From: an uncultured Muribaculaceae bacterium
Lineage (GTDB): Bacteria; Bacteroidota; Bacteroidia; Bacteroidales; Muribaculaceae
NCBI GenBank assembly: GCA_910587915.1
Contig: CAJUOB010000009.1
Coordinates: forward strand, 3,719 to 67,718
Direction: 5' to 3'
DNA: 64,000 nucleotides
Shown here: positions 54,023-62,324 of the stretch, in pieces
How positions within the stretch are numbered: the first letter of the stretch is position 1
How the letters are laid out: each line of letters begins with the position of its first letter
The notes under the pieces: generated by a model
The model's input: the letters and a program-made list of their open reading frames with translations, nothing else
Database searches by the model: none
Told to the model about the DNA's origin: nothing
Made by a program: the position numbers and the translations under genes

Positions 54023-54031
54023 CAATCCGTT

Positions 54032-55498
54032 ATGAGACACGGATTCGACAACGACAAATACCTCAAGATTCAGTCCGAACATATTAAGGAGCGTATAGCT
54101 CAGTTCGGCAACAAGCTCTATCTCGAACTCGGCGGAAAACTTTTCGACGACCATCATGCAAGCCGCGTGCTCCCTGGTTTCGAGCCCGATATCAAGCTCC
54201 GAATGCTCAGCCAGCTCCGCGACCATGCCGAGATTGTAATAGTAATCAGCGCCCTCGATATTGAGAAAAACAAGGTGCGCAACGATCTCGGAATTACCTA
54301 CGATATGGACGTCCTCCGTCTGCGCGAGGAATTCCAGAAGCGTGGCTTCCTGGTGAGTGCGGTGGTGATAACACACTACAACGGCCAGATGAGCGCCGAT
54401 GCCTATCGCAACCGCCTCGAGCGCATGGGCATAACCGCCTACTATCACTACACCATCGAAGGATATCCCACCAATGTGGGTCTGATTGCTTCCGATGAAG
54501 GTTTCGGCCACAACGACTACATCGAGACCACTCGTCCGCTGGTCATTGTCACCGCGCCGGGTCCGGGCAGTGGCAAGATGGCGGTATGTTTGAGCCAGCT
54601 CTACAATGAACACAAGCGTGGAATCGAGGCCGGCTATGCCAAATTTGAGACATTCCCTGTGTGGAGCCTGCCGCTGAAGCACCCTGTCAATATTGCCTAC
54701 GAAGCTGCAACTGCCGATCTCAACGATGTCAACATGATCGACCCCTTCCACCTCGAGGCTTATGGCAAGACTGCTATCAACTATAACCGCGACATCGAAA
54801 TTTTCCCTGTACTCAACGCTCTTTTCGAGAGCATCTACGGCCACAACCCCTACAAATCGCCTACCGACATGGGCGTGAACATGGTCGGCTTCTGCATAAG
54901 CGACGACGACGTGTGCTGCGATGCATCGAAGAACGAGATTATACGCCGCTATTTCACTGCACTCAACCGTCTTGCAACCGGTGAAGGAACCGACGCCGAG
55001 GTCAACAAGATAGCCCTACTTTTCAAGCAGGCTAAAATCGACCAGAACTACCGTCGTCCGATTGCTGCTGCACGCGAGCGTGCCGAGCGAAGCGGAGTGC
55101 CATGTTCGGCCATCGAGCTTGCCGACGGCACAATCATCACAGCCGAGACAAGCGCTCTTCTTGGCCCCAGCGCCGCGCTGATCCTCAATACCGTGAAGCA
55201 CCTCGCCGGTATCGACCACTCCGTAAAGCTCATACCGCAGGAAATGATAGAGCCGATCCAGCATATGAAGCTCAACTTTCTCCGTGGCCACAATCCGCGC
55301 CTGCATACCGACGAAGTCCTGGTGGCTCTTTCGGTACTCAGCACTCACAACGAAGACTGCCGTCGGGCTCTCGAGCACCTTTCAGAGCTGCAGGGATGTC
55401 AAGTGCACTCCACAGTTATGCTCGGTGAAGTCGACCACAAGATATTCAAGAAACTCGGTGTAGGACTCACCTGCGACCCCGTCCGCAAAGTCCGCTGA
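54032..55498 (+). CDS. UPF0371/DUF1846 family protein
   Basis: 488 residues from ATG 54032 (MRHGFDNDKYLKIQSEHIKERI...), chosen because homologues start with FDxxKYLxxQ; an ATG at 53972 would include the promoter. Conserved segments include YLELGGKLFDDHHASRVLPGFEPD and a P-loop-like APGPGSGK at 175-182, suggesting nucleotide or phosphate binding. The family is highly conserved but its reaction is not established to my knowledge. It is divergent from the xylose operon and closed by a strong terminator. Confidence 0.9.
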   Translation: MRHGFDNDKYLKIQSEHIKERIAQFGNKLYLELGGKLFDDHHASRVLPGFEPDIKLRMLSQLRDHAEIVIVISALDIEKNKVRNDLGITYDMDVLRLREEFQKRGFLVSAVVITHYNGQMSADAYRNRLERMGITAYYHYTIEGYPTNVGLIASDEGFGHNDYIETTRPLVIVTAPGPGSGKMAVCLSQLYNEHKRGIEAGYAKFETFPVWSLPLKHPVNIAYEAATADLNDVNMIDPFHLEAYGKTAINYNRDIEIFPVLNALFESIYGHNPYKSPTDMGVNMVGFCISDDDVCCDASKNEIIRRYFTALNRLATGEGTDAEVNKIALLFKQAKIDQNYRRPIAAARERAERSGVPCSAIELADGTIITAETSALLGPSAALILNTVKHLAGIDHSVKLIPQEMIEPIQHMKLNFLRGHNPRLHTDEVLVALSVLSTHNEDCRRALEHLSELQGCQVHSTVMLGEVDHKIFKKLGVGLTCDPVRKVR

Positions 55499-55511
55499 CA
55501 CTCTATGGAAT

Positions 55512-55547
55512 AAAAAAACTGCGACCCATCCGGGCCGCAGTTTTTTT
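55512..55547. terminator. Bidirectional terminator
   Basis: AAAAAAACTGCG (55512-55523) and CGCAGTTTTTTT (55536-55547) with inner CC/GG pairing. It lies between the convergent DUF1846 and glycosyltransferase genes and has T-runs on both strands. Confidence 0.9.
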
Positions 55548-55575
55548 GTACTCAATCTGGTCTAAAAGTGTCGTA

Positions 55576-56043
55576 CTAACCTATGTTTTCTCTGATAGCT
55601 TCAATCAGTGATGGCGAGGCCAATTCAGATATGGTATGCATAGGTCGTAGATCGGGATTAATCACAAGTTCCCTTAGTTGTTCTTCATCATAGGCTACAT
55701 AGGCATAGCCCAGTTTCTCCATCTGACGTGCTGTGGCAAGTTGATGTTCATTCCGATGCTCCCCAAGCGCAGCTACCCGTGGAAATATTATTATCGGTTT
55801 ATTTTGTTGCATGGCGCTCACGATGGTGCCTATTCCGGCATGAGCCACTATCAGCCGTGCTTTTGCGAATATGTCGGCATATTCATCCGGATTCATGAAG
55901 TTGACCATTTTGGCCGACTTTGGCGTGTAATGCTTCTCCGGACATTGTATTATAATATCTTCCTCTATCTCAGCGCTGATACTGTCCATAATTTTGGCGA
56001 AGCGGTCAAAAGAAAGCTGTGTGCCGGCTGTTGCGAATATCAT
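55576..56043 (-). CDS. PssE/Alg13-like glycosyltransferase subunit
   Basis: 155 residues. It starts with MIFATAGTQLSFDRFAKIMD, the expected start of Alg13/PssE proteins (typical form MIFVTVGT), and contains ARLIVAHAGIGTIVSAMQQNKPIIIFPR, the UDP-sugar-binding GT28 C-terminal motif. Alg13-type subunits need an Alg14/PssD partner to form the complete enzyme; that partner is the gene just upstream. Likely transfers a sugar to a polyprenol-linked intermediate during exopolysaccharide synthesis. Confidence 0.85.
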   Translation of the reverse strand: MIFATAGTQLSFDRFAKIMDSISAEIEEDIIIQCPEKHYTPKSAKMVNFMNPDEYADIFAKARLIVAHAGIGTIVSAMQQNKPIIIFPRVAALGEHRNEHQLATARQMEKLGYAYVAYDEEQLRELVINPDLRPMHTISELASPSLIEAIRENIG

Positions 56044-56064
56044 GTCCTTCTTTTTTATGGTTTG

Positions 56065-56562
56065 TCAGCCGAAAATGCTGCCTTTATATATTATAGATTT
56101 TCCGTCGGCTATATCTGGCCATTGGGTGTACACATGGTTGGCTATATATCTTGCCACTTTGCCGCTTCCGCTCAGATGCTCGGCATTGGCTACAGAATCG
56201 ACCCATATGGTTTTTATTCCGCAGAGCTTTGCTGCTATGATGGCCATAAGTCCAGGCGCAGCACCTGTTGTGATGACTGCTTCGGGTCGGATACGCTTCA
56301 TCATACCCATCAATTTGGATAATGATTTTGGAATACGCCACATATTGCTGCGAGAGAAGTCGGAAATGCTGTGAAGTTCATGGCCCGGTATCATCTGGGC
56401 GCATTTGTCGTTGGTGGTGCAGTATATAATGTCGTAAAATGGTTCTAATCCGCGTGCTATCTGAAGCAACTCAATCCAGTGCCCTCCGAACGACGCAACT
56501 GCGAAAATTTTCTTTTTCGCTCCATTGCTGTCGGTTGATATCGTATTGTGGCGTCCGGTCAT
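56065..56562 (-). CDS. PssD/Alg14-like glycosyltransferase subunit
   Basis: 165 residues. The acceptor-side domain: KIFAVASFGGHWIELLQIARGL (residues 18-39), PEAVITTGAAPGLMAIIAAKLCGIKTIWVDSVANAEHLSGSGKVAR and the end HVYTQWPDIA match PssD/Alg14, usually with a membrane-association region; the hydrophobic 106-125 stretch may serve. It pairs with the PssE-like gene 21 bases downstream. Its start overlaps the GT4 gene stop by 4 bases. Confidence 0.85.
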   Translation of the reverse strand: MTGRHNTISTDSNGAKKKIFAVASFGGHWIELLQIARGLEPFYDIIYCTTNDKCAQMIPGHELHSISDFSRSNMWRIPKSLSKLMGMMKRIRPEAVITTGAAPGLMAIIAAKLCGIKTIWVDSVANAEHLSGSGKVARYIANHVYTQWPDIADGKSIIYKGSIFG

Positions 56563-57527
56563 TGCAGTATCGAATTATATACATTATAAACACGCGAAGC
56601 TATCGAATTATTGTCGAGACCAAGTTCCAAAATACGTTCTCTACCGCTTTTTCTCCTCGATACTTTGCCATCGATAACTTCAGCTATGCTGTCGGCCAGG
56701 GCTTCCGGACTATTTTCTCGGCAGCATATGCTGTCCGAGACCCCTTCGAGCAAAATATTTACGTCGCCGACATCGGTGGATACTACCGGCAGGTTGCAAG
56801 CCATTGCTTCCTTGACTACCTGCGGAGAGCCTTCGGATATAGATGTCATAAGCAGAATGTCGGCCTGCCTCATGTGTTTCGCCACTTCGGTCCGCGGAAT
56901 GCCCCATAATATCAACTCTTTGGCGCATATGCCATGACGTTCTTTCAGCTTTTCCAAAGTAGCCTGGAAAAGAGGGTAGTTCTTTACTGTGCGTTCCGGA
57001 CTGCTTGGAAATATTATGCTCAGACAACGCTCGCGGCTCAACGCTTGTCTTGTGGCCGGAGGCGAAAATGTATCAATATCGACAGAACAGGGTATCTTTT
57101 CTATCCTTGGACATATAGCTCCGGCAATAGCGTCCATGTTGTCATTCAGCGTTATGGCCACACCTGAGCGTTTAAGCACTTTTTTCGTTATCGCCACCTG
57201 CACATTTTTGCCTTGTTCTATCTGTATGTCGCCACCGTGGAGCGTCACCACCACGGGTATTTTTTTTAGGAAAGGATTGAGCAAAAACAGGCCCGACAGG
57301 CCATAGTGCACGTGCACAAGATCGTATGCGCCTTTATCTATTCGTTTTTTTATCTGAAAAATCGATTTCAGATAGGCGAGCTTGCTGTCTACACCGGGTA
57401 TGTATGCCACATCGTACTCCACATCGGGATATGCAGCGGTTACCGCGGCGGCCTGCTCGCTTACGAAGATTCCGTAGTTGGGCCGCGACGGGGTAGGGTA
57501 CATATTGGTGACAAGAAGCACTTTCAT
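56559..57527 (-). CDS. GT4 family glycosyltransferase
   Basis: 322 residues from the ATG at 57527 (MKVLLVTNMYPTPSRPNYGIFV...); an earlier ATG at 57554 adds 9 residues and overlaps the promoter. GT-B fold: N-terminal acceptor domain with VHVHYGLSGLF, C-terminal donor domain with DILLMTSISEGSPQVVKEAMACNLPVVSTDVGD, in which the E-x7-E motif (EGSPQVVKE) is complete. First gene of the three-gene glycosyltransferase islet; substrate unknown. Confidence 0.9.
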   Translation of the reverse strand: MKVLLVTNMYPTPSRPNYGIFVSEQAAAVTAAYPDVEYDVAYIPGVDSKLAYLKSIFQIKKRIDKGAYDLVHVHYGLSGLFLLNPFLKKIPVVVTLHGGDIQIEQGKNVQVAITKKVLKRSGVAITLNDNMDAIAGAICPRIEKIPCSVDIDTFSPPATRQALSRERCLSIIFPSSPERTVKNYPLFQATLEKLKERHGICAKELILWGIPRTEVAKHMRQADILLMTSISEGSPQVVKEAMACNLPVVSTDVGDVNILLEGVSDSICCRENSPEALADSIAEVIDGKVSRRKSGRERILELGLDNNSIASRVYNVYNSILQ

Positions 57528-57551
57528 CGTCGTAGGTGTGTCAATAATGCA

Positions 57552-57559
57552 CAAAGGTA
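57552..57559 (-). promoter_or_regulatory. -7 box of the glycosyltransferase islet
   Basis: CAAAGGTA on plus reads TACCTTTG on minus, 24 bases before the GT4 start; a TTTC sits 19 bases upstream as a weak -33 box. Confidence 0.55.
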
Positions 57560-57688
57560 CGCTTTTTTCCCTATATATGAAATTTCATGTCGTGGCTCCA
57601 TCGGATACAATAATAAATTTTATTGAGTGCTTCTGGAGTAGTCTACAGGGCCGTTTTGGCTTGGTTTTCAGATTTGAAGACAAAAAAT

Positions 57689-57702
57689 ATGTTGTAAAAC
57701 AT
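57689..57702. promoter_or_regulatory. Inverted repeat upstream of the arabinose operon promoter
   Basis: ATGTT-GTAA-AACAT, a perfect 5-base inverted repeat just upstream of the -33 box at 57712. Position suits an activator or repressor site, perhaps for AraR; this is not proven. Confidence 0.3.
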
Positions 57703-57711
57703 GTTATTTTT

Positions 57712-57743
57712 TTTGGTCGGTTGAAAAATGAGTGTTACTTTTA
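57712..57743 (+). promoter_or_regulatory. Promoter of the arabinose operon
   Basis: TTTG (57712-57715) and TACTTTTA (57736-57743) with a 20-base spacer; the second box differs from TAnnTTTG at its last base. Start codon 37 bases downstream. Confidence 0.5.
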
Positions 57744-57779
57744 CACCCAAAATTAATCATCATCCAATCATTCAAGACC

Positions 57780-58934
57780 ATGAAAGTTCTGCCCGTAGCC
57801 ATTCTTTCGGCTCTTGTGCTCGCTTCTTGCGGCACCAAAACAGAAGCTCCCGCACTCACAAAGTCGGGTCTCGATCCAAAGAATTTTGTAAGTGAATACC
57901 GTGGCGATTCCACCGCACTCTACACCCTCTCCAATGCAAACGGCATGGAGGCGTGCATCACTAATTTCGGTGGTCGTGTAGTATCGCTCACTGTTCCCGA
58001 TGCAAAGGGTGGCTTTGCCGACGTTGTGCTCGGTTTCGACAGCATTCAGGCTTATTATCCCGAAAGCAACCTTACAGACTTCGGTGCCGCTATCGGTCGA
58101 TATGCCAACCGTATCAACCAGGGCCGTTTCGAACTCGACGACAGCGTGTATCAGCTTCCGCAGAACAATTTCGGCCATTGCCTCCATGGTGGTACCGACA
58201 TGGGCACCCGTGGGTGGCAGTATCGCGTTTACACCGCCAACCAGACATCCGACAGCACCCTCGTGCTCACCATCGTATCGCCCGATGGCGACAATGGTTT
58301 CCCCGGTGAAGTCACTGCTACTGTCACATATACTCTTACCGCCGACAATGCCCTTGCCATAGCATACTCCGCTACAACCAAGGCTCCCACAATCATCAAC
58401 CTTACCAACCACTCTTATTTCAATCTCTCCGGCAATCCCGAGAATACCGTGCTTGCCGATTCGCTGTGGATCGATGCCGATGGTTTCACTCCCGTCGACA
58501 GCACATATATGACTCTCGGCACAATCGAGTCTGTAGCCGGAACTCCTATGGATTTCCTTACCATGAAAGAAATTGGCAAGGATATCGCTATCGACGACAT
58601 CCAGCTCCTCAATGGCAATGGATACGACCACAACTGGGTGCTCAACAATCCCGGCGACATGACTGCTCCCAAACTGCGCCTCGTTTCGCCTGAATCGGGA
58701 ATCGCCATGGACGTATATACCGACGAGCCCGGCGTGCAGGTATACACAGGTAACTTCCTCGACGGCACAGTAACCGGCAAGAAGGGAATCGTCTACAAGC
58801 AGCGTACTGCCGTATGTCTCGAAACACAGCACTTCCCCGATACCCCCAACAAGCCCCAGTGGCCCACCGCAGTGCTCCGTCCCGGCGAAACCTACACCAG
58901 TCATTGCACATATAAATTCTCTACTCTGAAATAA
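57780..58934 (+). CDS. Aldose 1-epimerase lipoprotein
   Basis: 384 residues from ATG 57780 (MKVLPVAILSALVLASC). The lipobox Cys is residue 17, so the enzyme is anchored in the periplasm or at the outer membrane. Catalytic motifs of mutarotase: GRYANRIN, NHSYFNLSG with the catalytic His and GYDHNWVLN; the last conserved Glu is in VCLETQHFPD. It would convert arabinose or another aldose to the anomer used by the transporter that follows. It differs from the cytoplasmic GalM at 25067 mainly by the lipoprotein signal. Confidence 0.92.
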   Translation: MKVLPVAILSALVLASCGTKTEAPALTKSGLDPKNFVSEYRGDSTALYTLSNANGMEACITNFGGRVVSLTVPDAKGGFADVVLGFDSIQAYYPESNLTDFGAAIGRYANRINQGRFELDDSVYQLPQNNFGHCLHGGTDMGTRGWQYRVYTANQTSDSTLVLTIVSPDGDNGFPGEVTATVTYTLTADNALAIAYSATTKAPTIINLTNHSYFNLSGNPENTVLADSLWIDADGFTPVDSTYMTLGTIESVAGTPMDFLTMKEIGKDIAIDDIQLLNGNGYDHNWVLNNPGDMTAPKLRLVSPESGIAMDVYTDEPGVQVYTGNFLDGTVTGKKGIVYKQRTAVCLETQHFPDTPNKPQWPTAVLRPGETYTSHCTYKFSTLK

Positions 58935-58950
58935 TTCCTGAAAGAATACA

Positions 58951-58986
58951 GTTGGGATAATGGTCTTGGACGGCCATTATCTCAGC
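58951..58986 (+). promoter_or_regulatory. Intercistronic stem-loop between the mutarotase and symporter genes
   Basis: GATAATGGTC (58956-58965) pairs with GGCCATTATC (58972-58981), one wobble, and the stem can extend outward to 58951/58986 for about 15 pairs, loop of 6. Confidence 0.65.
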
Positions 58987-59049
58987 TTGTTCAACCTAAA
59001 TACCATATCCGACATTTAAATACCTTAAACCTTAATTCAATAACGCACT

Positions 59050-60741
59050 ATGCAATTACTCGACTGGGTTGTCATCGGCCTATTCTTTGTTGCCCTCATC
59101 GGCATCATTGTATGGGTGATGCGCCAAAAACAGAACAATGCCGCCGACTACTTCCTCGGTGGTAAGGACGCCACATGGATAGCCATTGGCGCCTCTATCT
59201 TCGCATCGAACATCGGCTCCGAACACCTCATCGGCCTCGCCGGTTCGGGTGCTGCATCCGGCATGGCTATGGCCCACTGGGAAATCCAGGGCTGGATGAT
59301 TCTTATCCTCGGATGGGTTTTCGTGCCCTTCTACTCCCGCTCCATGGTCTATACCATGCCTGAATTCCTCGAACGTCGCTTCAATCCCCAGTCGCGAACC
59401 ATTCTCGCCACAATATCGCTCATCAGCTATGTGCTCACAAAGGTGGCTGTTACTGTATACGCCGGTGGCCTTGTGTTCCAGCAGGTATTCGGTATCGACG
59501 AACTCTGGGGCATCGACTTCTTCTGGATTGCCGCTGTCGGCCTTGTGCTCATCACCGCGCTCTATACCATTTTCGGTGGTATGAAATCGGTGCTCTACAC
59601 CTCGGTGCTTCAGACTCCTATCCTTCTTCTCGGTTCGCTCATCATCCTGGTGCTCGGCCTCAAGGAACTTGGTGGTTGGGATAAGATGATGGAGATATGC
59701 TCCGCCGTGAAAGTGAATGAATATGGCGACACTATGACCAACCTCATCCGCGACAACCGCGACGCACAGTATCCCTGGCTCGGTGCTCTCATCGGCTCGG
59801 CTGTGATCGGTTTCTGGTACTGGTGTACCGACCAGTTCATTGTGCAGCGTGTCCTTTCCGGCAAGAATGAGCGCGAAGCTCGCCGTGGTACTATCTTCGG
59901 TGCCTACCTCAAGCTTCTCCCCGTGTTCCTATTCCTCATCCCCGGCATGATTGCCTTCGCTCTCCATCAGAACCTCGGCGACTTCCTCCCCCTCAATGCA
60001 AATGGTCTTCCCAATAGCGACGCCGCCTTCCCCACACTCGTGGCCAAGCTGCTCCCCGCAGGTGTCAAGGGTCTCATTGTCTGCGGTATTCTTGCAGCCC
60101 TCATGAGCTCGCTCGCATCGCTGTTCAACTCCTCCGCAGCTCTCTTCACCATCGACTTCTACCAGCGTCTCCGCCCGAAGACCGACCCCAAGAAACTCGT
60201 CCGCATCGGTCAGGCTGCCACTGTAGTTATCGTTATCCTCGGTATTCTCTGGATCCCTGTCATGCGTTCTATCGGCGATGTTCTCTACCTCTACCTGCAG
60301 GACGTTCAGTCGGTGCTCGCTCCCGGTATCGCATCGGCATTCCTCATCGGTATCCTTTGGAAACGTGCCTCCGCTCAGGGTGGCATGTGGGCTCTCATCT
60401 CGGGTCTCGTAGTTGGTCTCACCCGTCTTGGCGCTAAGATTTACTACAGCAATGCCGGTATCGAAGTAGGTAGCGCCGACCCCAGCCTCTTCCAGACAAT
60501 ATTCTACGACACCAACTGGCTGTTCTTCTGTGGTTGGATGCTCGTCTTCTGCCTCGCTGTAGGTGTGGTTGTATCGCTCCTCACAAAGGCTCCGGCACCC
60601 GAAAAGATCCAAGGCCTCGTATTCGGCACATCTACCCCCGAACAGCGTGCCGAAACACGCGCCAGCTGGAACCACTGGGACGTTATCCACTCAATTATAA
60701 TCCTCGGCATCACTGCTGCCTTCTACATCTACTTCTGGTAA
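59050..60741 (+). CDS. Sodium/solute symporter (SSS family), probable arabinose transporter
   Basis: 563 residues, 13-14 membrane helices of the SSS/SGLT type. Sodium and sugar-binding signatures are FLGGKDATWIAIGASIFASNIGSEHLIGLAGSGA (residues ~36-69), DQFIVQRVLSGKNEREARRG and ILAALMSSLASLFNSSAALFT near residue 360. Genomic position between the mutarotase and AraR, together with the known Bacteroides AraR gene neighbourhood, suggests arabinose as substrate; direct evidence is lacking. Confidence 0.9.
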   Translation: MQLLDWVVIGLFFVALIGIIVWVMRQKQNNAADYFLGGKDATWIAIGASIFASNIGSEHLIGLAGSGAASGMAMAHWEIQGWMILILGWVFVPFYSRSMVYTMPEFLERRFNPQSRTILATISLISYVLTKVAVTVYAGGLVFQQVFGIDELWGIDFFWIAAVGLVLITALYTIFGGMKSVLYTSVLQTPILLLGSLIILVLGLKELGGWDKMMEICSAVKVNEYGDTMTNLIRDNRDAQYPWLGALIGSAVIGFWYWCTDQFIVQRVLSGKNEREARRGTIFGAYLKLLPVFLFLIPGMIAFALHQNLGDFLPLNANGLPNSDAAFPTLVAKLLPAGVKGLIVCGILAALMSSLASLFNSSAALFTIDFYQRLRPKTDPKKLVRIGQAATVVIVILGILWIPVMRSIGDVLYLYLQDVQSVLAPGIASAFLIGILWKRASAQGGMWALISGLVVGLTRLGAKIYYSNAGIEVGSADPSLFQTIFYDTNWLFFCGWMLVFCLAVGVVVSLLTKAPAPEKIQGLVFGTSTPEQRAETRASWNHWDVIHSIIILGITAAFYIYFW

Positions 60742-60774
60742 TCGGAGTGATGTCGGCAAGTTTATAAGTCTATA

Positions 60775-60818
60775 GGATGATAAGTCCGGCGACATTCCTT
60801 TTCTCCGGACTTATCACC
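60775..60818 (+). promoter_or_regulatory. Intercistronic stem-loop upstream of the NUDIX regulator
   Basis: TGATAAGTCCGG (60778-60789) pairs perfectly with CCGGACTTATCA (60805-60816), extended by GG/CC with one bulge; 15-base loop. Its GATAAGT arm recurs in the galK-galE hairpin. Confidence 0.72.
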
Positions 60819-60845
60819 TCTTTCAAATTTTAAACTTGTAAATCC

Positions 60846-61523
60846 ATGAGCGCTTACTATACAAGAAACGACAAACTATATGTAGCCGTCGATTGTGTGA
60901 TTTTCGGTCTTGATCAGGGACGGCTCTGCCTCTTGCTCACCAAACGAAGTTTCGAACCCGAAGCCGGCAAATGGTCGCTTATGGGTGGCTTCGTGGGCTT
61001 CGATGAAAGTGTCGACGATGCGGCTGCACGTGTGCTCCGCGACCTTACCGGTCTTACCGACGTATACATGCATCAGGTCGGTACCTTCGGTGCCGTCGAT
61101 CGCGATCCTGGCGAACGCGTGGTCTCTGTAGCGTATAGTGCTCTTGTGAATATAGCCGATGTCGACAGCCGGGCTGTCGAAGAACACGAAGCCCATTGGC
61201 TTCCGCTCGACGAACTTCCCGAACTCGGATTCGACCATCCGGCAATGATCGAGAAAGCCCTGCGCTTTCTGCGTCGCAAATTCGCATCCGAGCCGGTGGC
61301 CTTCCGGTTGCTTCCACCGCTTTTCACCCTGTCGCAATTGCAGGCGCTCTACGAAACTGTGCTTGGCGAAGAAATCGACAAGCGCAATTTCCGCAAGCGC
61401 GTGGCCGAGGTCGGTTCCATCGTGGCCACCGACCGTATCGACAAGGCTTGCTCACGTCGTGGTGCACGTCTCTACCGTTTCGACGACCAGATATACACCA
61501 CCGACCAGAAATTCAAAATATAA
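60846..61523 (+). CDS. araR: NUDIX-domain transcriptional regulator, AraR type
   Basis: 225 residues. N-terminal NUDIX-like domain with GGFVGFDESVDDAAARVLRD (residues 47-66). The NUDIX box GX5EX7REUXEEXGU is degraded: Glu54 and Arg62 remain, but the REUXEE acids read V63, D66, L67, so hydrolysis is unlikely. A C-terminal winged-helix region (~150-225: LQALYETVLGEEIDKRNFRKRV...) is expected to bind DNA. Homologues described as AraR in Bacteroides thetaiotaomicron repress arabinose genes in the absence of arabinose. Located inside the arabinose operon. Confidence 0.85.
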   Translation: MSAYYTRNDKLYVAVDCVIFGLDQGRLCLLLTKRSFEPEAGKWSLMGGFVGFDESVDDAAARVLRDLTGLTDVYMHQVGTFGAVDRDPGERVVSVAYSALVNIADVDSRAVEEHEAHWLPLDELPELGFDHPAMIEKALRFLRRKFASEPVAFRLLPPLFTLSQLQALYETVLGEEIDKRNFRKRVAEVGSIVATDRIDKACSRRGARLYRFDDQIYTTDQKFKI

Positions 61524-61579
61524 TAATCCCCTTAACCATTTTCAGCCCCCTCCGGGACTGAGAGAAATACCTCCACCTC

Positions 61580-62272
61580 ATGCTCGAAGAACTTAAAGAA
61601 AAAGTATATCGTGCCAATATGAGCCTCGTTGAGCACGGCCTCGTGATATTCACATGGGGCAACGTGTCGGGTATCGACCGCGAGAAGGGCCTTGTCGTTA
61701 TCAAGCCCAGCGGTGTGAGCTACGACACCATGAAGGCTTCCGACATGGTTGTCGTCAGCCTCGCCGACGGTACTGTAGTCGAAGGCGACCTTCGTCCCTC
61801 GTCCGATACTCCCACTCACCTCGCGCTCTACCGTGCATTCCCCGAAATCGGCGGTGTGGTCCACACACATTCCACCTATGCCACCGCATGGGCTCAGGCT
61901 GGCATCGACCTGCCCAATATCGGCACTACACATGCCGACTATTTCCACAACGACATCCCCTGCACACGCGACATGAACGCTGCCGAGGTCGGTGGCGACT
62001 ACGAGCTCGAGACCGGCAATGTCATCGTGGAGCGCTTCATCGGTATGAACCCCATCCACACTCCCGGCGTTCTCGTTAAGAATCACGGTCCCTTCAGCTG
62101 GGGCAAAACACCCGAGGAAGCAGTGCACAATGCAGTGGTGATGGAGCAGGTGGCCAAGATGGCTTTCGTGGCTTATCAGGTGAATCCCGCACTTACCATG
62201 AATCCACTCTTGGTCGAGAAACACTTCTCGCGCAAGCATGGCCCCAATGCCTACTACGGCCAGAAAAAATAA
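61580..62272 (+). CDS. araD: L-ribulose-5-phosphate 4-epimerase
   Basis: 230 residues, class II aldolase fold. Zinc-ligand motifs are visible: VVHTHSTYATAWAQAG (two His near residues 95-97) and a further His in VKNHGPFSWG near residue 171; GNVSGIDRE and KPSGVSYD bind phosphate. It converts L-ribulose-5-phosphate to D-xylulose-5-phosphate, linking arabinose to the pentose phosphate pathway. It lies 56 bases after araR and 52 before araA. Confidence 0.95.
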   Translation: MLEELKEKVYRANMSLVEHGLVIFTWGNVSGIDREKGLVVIKPSGVSYDTMKASDMVVVSLADGTVVEGDLRPSSDTPTHLALYRAFPEIGGVVHTHSTYATAWAQAGIDLPNIGTTHADYFHNDIPCTRDMNAAEVGGDYELETGNVIVERFIGMNPIHTPGVLVKNHGPFSWGKTPEEAVHNAVVMEQVAKMAFVAYQVNPALTMNPLLVEKHFSRKHGPNAYYGQKK

Positions 62273-62279
62273 ATCCATC

Positions 62280-62296
62280 ATGGCCCCCAAGGCCAT
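62280..62296 (+). promoter_or_regulatory. Small intercistronic hairpin between araD and araA
   Basis: ATGGCC (62280-62285) and GGCCAT (62291-62296), loop CCCAA. Short; of low weight alone, but it is one more in a series. Confidence 0.4.
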
Positions 62297-62324
62297 CATA
62301 AATAACCAAAAAACGAAAAATACT

